Below, piece by piece: positions 45,396-48,556 of a stretch of 48,556 nucleotides of DNA. The notes beneath the pieces are model-generated. The model searched no databases. It worked only from the letters and a program-made list of their open reading frames with translations, and had not been told where the DNA came from. The position numbers and the translations under genes are program-made. Each line of letters starts with the position of its first letter. The stretch's first letter is position 1. The stretch is from an uncultured Alloprevotella sp. GTDB taxonomy: Bacteria > Bacteroidota > Bacteroidia > Bacteroidales > Bacteroidaceae. The DNA is taken from NCBI GenBank assembly GCA_944320745.1, contig CALUIN010000010.1, forward strand, positions 1 to 48,556, read 5' to 3'.

Positions 45396-46427
45396 TCAGC
45401 CGGCAGGGATGATGTCGCTCACGCGGCGCTCCAGGTCGTCGATGGCGACGTCGCGGGCCACGATGCGGCCCTGGGCGTCGACGAGCAGGACGCCGGGCAC
45501 GTAGCGCAGTCCCAGTTTGCGGACCAGGGGGCTGTCGAACGTGAGGCCGTCGCACACGAGCGGGCCGTCCAGACTGTCGCGTTCGGCGCGGCGGCGGCAG
45601 CGCACGGGGTCGGCGTCGAGCGATACGGAGAGTATGGCCAGCTGTTTGCCGTATGCGCGCTGCAGGCGGCGGAGCTTGCGGATGAGCGGCGTGCTGCCGT
45701 TGCTCCACGAGGCCCAAAAGGCCACGACGAGCGGGCGTCCGGCGAAGTCGCTCTGCCGCACGGCGCGGCCGTCGATGTCCGTGGCGCTGAAGTCCGGCAG
45801 TCTTTGTCCCTCGGCCGTGAGCAGCATCCCGTTGAGGCGGTGCCCCAGGGCGGTGAGCGCGGCGTTGTGCGGCTGCGCCTTGCGCAGGTCGGCGAGGAGG
45901 GAGCGCGCGACGTCGGCGTCGGGCTCGCCGGCCGTGGCGAAGTAGCGCTTAAAGACGGCATAGGCGGCGAGTGTGGCGGCGTGGCTGCGGATAAACTCTC
46001 CGGCGGCCAGGCGGGTGTCGCTTTCCCGTTTCCCGCTGTTCTCGCGGCGGAAGTCACTGAGCAGCTCGTTGTCCGGAGTGCCCGTGATCTCGGCCTCCGA
46101 CAGGCGGGAAGCGTCGCCGCTGATGCGGACTTTCTCGCCCGGTCCGGCCACGATGTAGGTCTGTGAGAAGTTGGGGTAGAGCAGGGTGAGCACGGCGGGG
46201 GCCGCCATGGGGCGCTCGTAGGAGAAGGAGCCGTCGCGGATGGTGATGGTGTCGAAGAAGGGGGCGTTGCCCTCGTCGCAGTAGATGAAGAACTCGGCCT
46301 GGCTGATGCCGTCGAGCCGCCCGTCGAGCCTGAAGCGGTCGGAGGGCGACGAGCAGGCGGCCGCGGCCAGCAGGGTCAGCAGCCAGAGCGCGGCGGAGAG
46401 GCGCGGAAGGGGTAGGCGGATTTTCAT
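45396..46427 (-). CDS. DUF4369 / thioredoxin-fold lipoprotein lacking the CxxC motif
   Basis: The 343-residue protein has a lipoprotein signal with lipobox cysteine Cys25 (LLAAAAC). Residues ~30-130 form the beta-rich DUF4369 domain (FRLDGRLDGISQAEFFIY, YIVAGPGEKVRISGDAS). The C-terminal AhpC/TlpA-like thioredoxin domain has LPDFSATDIDGRAVRQSDFAGRPLVVAFWASWSNGS split, with WASWSNGS where WCxxC-type cysteines normally lie. Later strands GLRYVPGVLLVDAQGRIV are well kept, including the cis-Pro. So the fold is retained but the redox-active pair is lost. It probably sits in the periplasm or outer membrane and may bind rather than reduce proteins. A strong terminator separates it from the upstream TPR gene. 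Confidence 0.88.
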   Translation of the reverse strand: MKIRLPLPRLSAALWLLTLLAAAACSSPSDRFRLDGRLDGISQAEFFIYCDEGNAPFFDTITIRDGSFSYERPMAAPAVLTLLYPNFSQTYIVAGPGEKVRISGDASRLSEAEITGTPDNELLSDFRRENSGKRESDTRLAAGEFIRSHAATLAAYAVFKRYFATAGEPDADVARSLLADLRKAQPHNAALTALGHRLNGMLLTAEGQRLPDFSATDIDGRAVRQSDFAGRPLVVAFWASWSNGSTPLIRKLRRLQRAYGKQLAILSVSLDADPVRCRRRAERDSLDGPLVCDGLTFDSPLVRKLGLRYVPGVLLVDAQGRIVARDVAIDDLERRVSDIIPAG

Positions 46428-46429
46428 GC

Positions 46430-46473
46430 GGAAAAGAAAAGGAGGAGCCGGAGCTATGGCCTCCGACTCCTCC
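46430..46473 (-). terminator. Terminator of the TPR lipoprotein gene
   Basis: The arms 46441-46453 and 46461-46473 pair over 13 bp with one mismatch around a 7-base loop. On the minus strand a U-rich tract follows (TTTTCTTTTCC). It lies between the TPR gene stop (46503) and the next start (46427). Confidence 0.82.
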
Positions 46474-46502
46474 GCTATTCAGGATTGTTTCAGTCAGTGG
46501 AT

Positions 46503-48203
46503 TTACTTCACGAGGCTCTGGAAGGTGGCGTCGTTGAAGAGTGCGGCGAACTCGAGGTCCTTGGCGGCGTAAGCCTTGAGGGAGGCGTCCTTCTGGATGG
46601 CCTCGCGCAGGTTGGTCAGGGCCGTGGAGGTCTGGTTTGTGCGGGCGTTGACGATGGCCTTGAGGTAGCTCGTCATGGCGTCGGGCTTGGCCACGTTGGT
46701 CAGGGTGCTGGCGGCGGCGGTGTAGTCCTTGTTCAGGATCTGTGCCAGGGCGGCGCTGTTCGTGTTGACGCCGGAGAGGTCGTTGGCGGCCTGTGCGTAG
46801 TTACCCTTGGCTATGTTGAGGTTGCCGACAACTTCCTTGTAGTTCTTGGCGGTCGTGGCGCGGCCGGCGTAGTTCTCGGCCTCGGTCACGTTGCCCTGTG
46901 CCAGCGCGAGGAGTGCGCGGTTGGCGTTGACCTCGGCTGCATCGCCCTTCTTGCTGGCTGCCTGGTCGAGGTAGTTCTTGGCGGCTGCGAGGTCGCCCTT
47001 CTGCATGGCGAGGATAGCCAGGTTGTTGTAGGCGCGGTAGTCGCTGGGGTACTGCTGCGTGGTCTTGGTGTAGATGTCCGTCTGCTCGGCGGGGTCGTTG
47101 GTCAGCGTAGCGGCGTAGAGCATTTCCTCTACGGAGAGCTTCGAGGCGTCGCTCTTGTACTGGGCCTGAATCTCGTCGTCCGTGCGGCCAATGACGTTGT
47201 AGCTCAGCGTCAGGCGTGCGCGGCGCAGTTCGGGAAGGATCTCGTCGGCCAGCTCTTTGTAGGCGGCGGAGATGTTACGGATCTGCGTCTCGCGCTCTTC
47301 GGGATCCTGATACATGGAGAGGACGCGCAGGATGACGTCCTTGTCCTGCAGGTTGGACTGCTCTACGAGTTCCTTGAAGCCGTCCCAGTCTTCGGCGGTG
47401 TACTTGCCGTCGATGTCGGCGTCGAGGTCGATTTTCTTCAGCTCGCCTTTCAGGTAGTTCGTCGAGGTGCCTTCACGCTTCTCGGCCAGCTGCTTGTTGA
47501 AGTCGAAAGCGCCATCGGGCGATGCGTAGGCGGACACTTCGATGCCGTCGAGCTGCAGGCCCTTCTGGTCGGCCTTGATGTCGCGCAGCATCTGTACGAA
47601 CTCCTGTACGGATACGGTCTCGAGCTCGCTGCTACGTACCTTGGCCTGGTTGATGAGGTATTTGATCTGTGCCTTCTTGGTCTGTGCGATGGAGTACTGG
47701 TAAGCGTCCTCGCCGAGTGCGCCGTTGGCGTTGGCGGCGGTGCGGCCTACGAGGGCGGACGTGGCGATGACGCCGTCGGCCACCTTCACTTCAGGCACCT
47801 CTACTTCCTTCTTGCCCACGCGGGCTTCGAACGTCAAGTAGAGCTCGCTCTTCTGCATGGCCGGTACGTACTCGAAGGAGTTGCGCATGGTGTAGTTGCC
47901 GCCCATCTTGTAGGAGATTTCCTGGTCGTTGCCTTTCACCTTCTCGCCCTGGAACGTGGCGGACTGGCCCTTGGCCTCGCCGCCTTCGTAGCGCAGCACG
48001 GGGATGACCGTCACGACGGCTTTCTTCTTCATGTATTTCTCCGGGAAGCGGCCGTCGATCGTGACGGGAACCTGGCCGGACACGGCCTCCATGGGGGAGG
48101 GCGTAACGGTGAAGTTGTCGGCGGAAAGTTCGCCGAGCTTCTTGCAGGACGTCAGCACGAGCGTGGAAGCCAGTGCCAGCGATAAGTACACATTACTTTT
48201 CAT
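46503..48203 (-). CDS. TPR-repeat lipoprotein with OmpA-like region
   Basis: From the ATG at 48203 the protein is 566 residues. The longer frame to 48248 starts at or before the promoter. A lipoprotein signal ends at Cys19 (LVLTSCKK). Residues ~20-150 are beta-rich (TVTPSPMEAVSGQVPVTIDGRFPEKY split). A section near 210-260 (LDGIEVSAYASPDGAFDFNKQLAEKR) resembles the peptidoglycan-binding OmpA-C motif. From about 370 there are several TPR-like helical pairs (YNNLAILAMQKGDLAAAKNYLDQA, NLNIAKGNYAQAANDLSG). Its lower GC content and Lys-rich codons suggest high expression. The likely role is an outer-membrane-linked assembly or scaffold protein. No specific partner is visible. Confidence 0.85.
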   Translation of the reverse strand: MKSNVYLSLALASTLVLTSCKKLGELSADNFTVTPSPMEAVSGQVPVTIDGRFPEKYMKKKAVVTVIPVLRYEGGEAKGQSATFQGEKVKGNDQEISYKMGGNYTMRNSFEYVPAMQKSELYLTFEARVGKKEVEVPEVKVADGVIATSALVGRTAANANGALGEDAYQYSIAQTKKAQIKYLINQAKVRSSELETVSVQEFVQMLRDIKADQKGLQLDGIEVSAYASPDGAFDFNKQLAEKREGTSTNYLKGELKKIDLDADIDGKYTAEDWDGFKELVEQSNLQDKDVILRVLSMYQDPEERETQIRNISAAYKELADEILPELRRARLTLSYNVIGRTDDEIQAQYKSDASKLSVEEMLYAATLTNDPAEQTDIYTKTTQQYPSDYRAYNNLAILAMQKGDLAAAKNYLDQAASKKGDAAEVNANRALLALAQGNVTEAENYAGRATTAKNYKEVVGNLNIAKGNYAQAANDLSGVNTNSAALAQILNKDYTAAASTLTNVAKPDAMTSYLKAIVNARTNQTSTALTNLREAIQKDASLKAYAAKDLEFAALFNDATFQSLVK

Positions 48204-48235
48204 ACAGTATGATTTTGTTGAGGTATTTCTTGGGG

Positions 48236-48243
48236 CAAAGATA
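48236..48243 (-). promoter_or_regulatory. -7 promoter element for the TPR lipoprotein gene
   Basis: On the minus strand this reads TATCTTTG. The start codon at 48203 lies 32 bases downstream. A TTG lies 17 rather than 20 bases upstream. Confidence 0.75.
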
Positions 48244-48447
48244 AGCAATTATCTGCACGACAAGCTCCGGCCTTCTTTTTTTTTTCTTACCAATCATTAA
48301 AATCCGGACAAACCGGCGGCGAAAATGGTCTTATTGTCATAGGAATTGCGCACTCGCGCCCCGTTGTGTGCCGTTTGTCGCAGGCCGTCCGTCCTTGCCC
48401 GGGTGTCGTTCCGCAGGCGGCGTGCCCGCCCGGACCGGCGCGCCGCC

Positions 48448-48510
48448 CACGGGGCTAAGGCCAGTTCCGACGGGGCCTATCCCCGTTTTTACGCGCCTAA
48501 GCCCCGTTTC
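48448..48510. repeat. 21-bp periodic array, locus 8 (3 units)
   Basis: Units begin at 48448 (CACGGGGCTAAGG), 48469 (GACGGGGCCTATCCCCGT, a complete palindromic unit) and 48490 (TACGCGCCTAAGCCCCGT). The array is in the divergent region between the TPR gene and an off-window plus-strand gene. Apart from this array and two promoters, 48204-48556 holds no gene I can see. Confidence 0.9.
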
Positions 48511-48545
48511 CGCCGGGCGGTGCGCTGCGGCCCGGCTTTTTTTCG

Positions 48546-48553
48546 TAAATTTG
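48546..48553 (+). promoter_or_regulatory. -7 promoter element at the right window edge
   Basis: TAAATTTG matches TAnnTTTG on the plus strand and is followed by CCG at the edge. It suggests that a plus-strand gene starts shortly after the window. Confidence 0.6.
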
Positions 48554-48556
48554 CCG

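Overview
The window is a GC-rich chromosomal segment from a member of the Bacteroidetes, most likely order Bacteroidales. Three things support this: promoters of the TAnnTTTG type (several with a TTG exactly 20 nt upstream), Bacteroidetes-type gene families (long two-piece-cluster IspG, DUF4369 lipoprotein, P5-like protein, probable DUF4248 protein, mucin-type glycan hydrolases), and the lack of strong Shine-Dalgarno sequences. I cannot resolve the genus. No rRNA, tRNA, CRISPR, insertion sequence or integrase was recognised.

Layout, left to right. 1-6.0 kb (+): 3' part of a GT2 glycosyltransferase, recX, rpoN, a PAP2-like membrane protein, purE and ispG. 6.2-7.7 kb (+): an acetyl-CoA hydrolase/CoA-transferase with its own promoter. 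8.0-9.6 kb: a small accessory cassette, with a P5-like phage-type protein, a probable DUF4248 protein and a convergent WYL regulator. 9.65-13.9 kb (-): a tight surface-glycan operon of GT2, a cytidylyltransferase-SDR fusion that probably makes CDP-ribitol, a LicD-family phosphotransferase and a second GT-A glycosyltransferase. 14.2-21.2 kb (-): rpsO, mutS, a YitT-family membrane protein and leuS. 21.4-21.6 kb (-): an AT-rich candidate small RNA with a promoter and terminator. 21.8-32.2 kb: SLC13-type transporter (+), ribD (-), then prmC, ahcY, a YfhO-type membrane protein, ychF and lgt (+). 32.3-48.2 kb (-): a glycan-foraging stretch with a 1145-residue sialidase, floA, a threonine aldolase, a large GH2 beta-galactosidase and a second sialidase, followed by comM/yifB, a thioredoxin-fold lipoprotein and a TPR lipoprotein. 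A forward promoter at the right edge points to a gene beyond the window.

Two functional themes stand out. The 9.65-13.9 kb operon looks like a ribitol-phosphate decoration pathway for a surface polysaccharide: an activated CDP-alditol is made and a LicD protein transfers it. The two sialidases and the beta-galactosidase would act in sequence on sialylated, galactose-capped host glycans.

The most unusual non-coding signal is a family of short intergenic arrays at eight places. Each has two to five units of exactly 21 bp built on an imperfect palindrome (ACGGGG, then a CTAAGG / CTATCC / CTTAGC core, then CCCCGT). They lie mostly 3' of genes and sometimes form perfect hairpins. I do not recognise this family.
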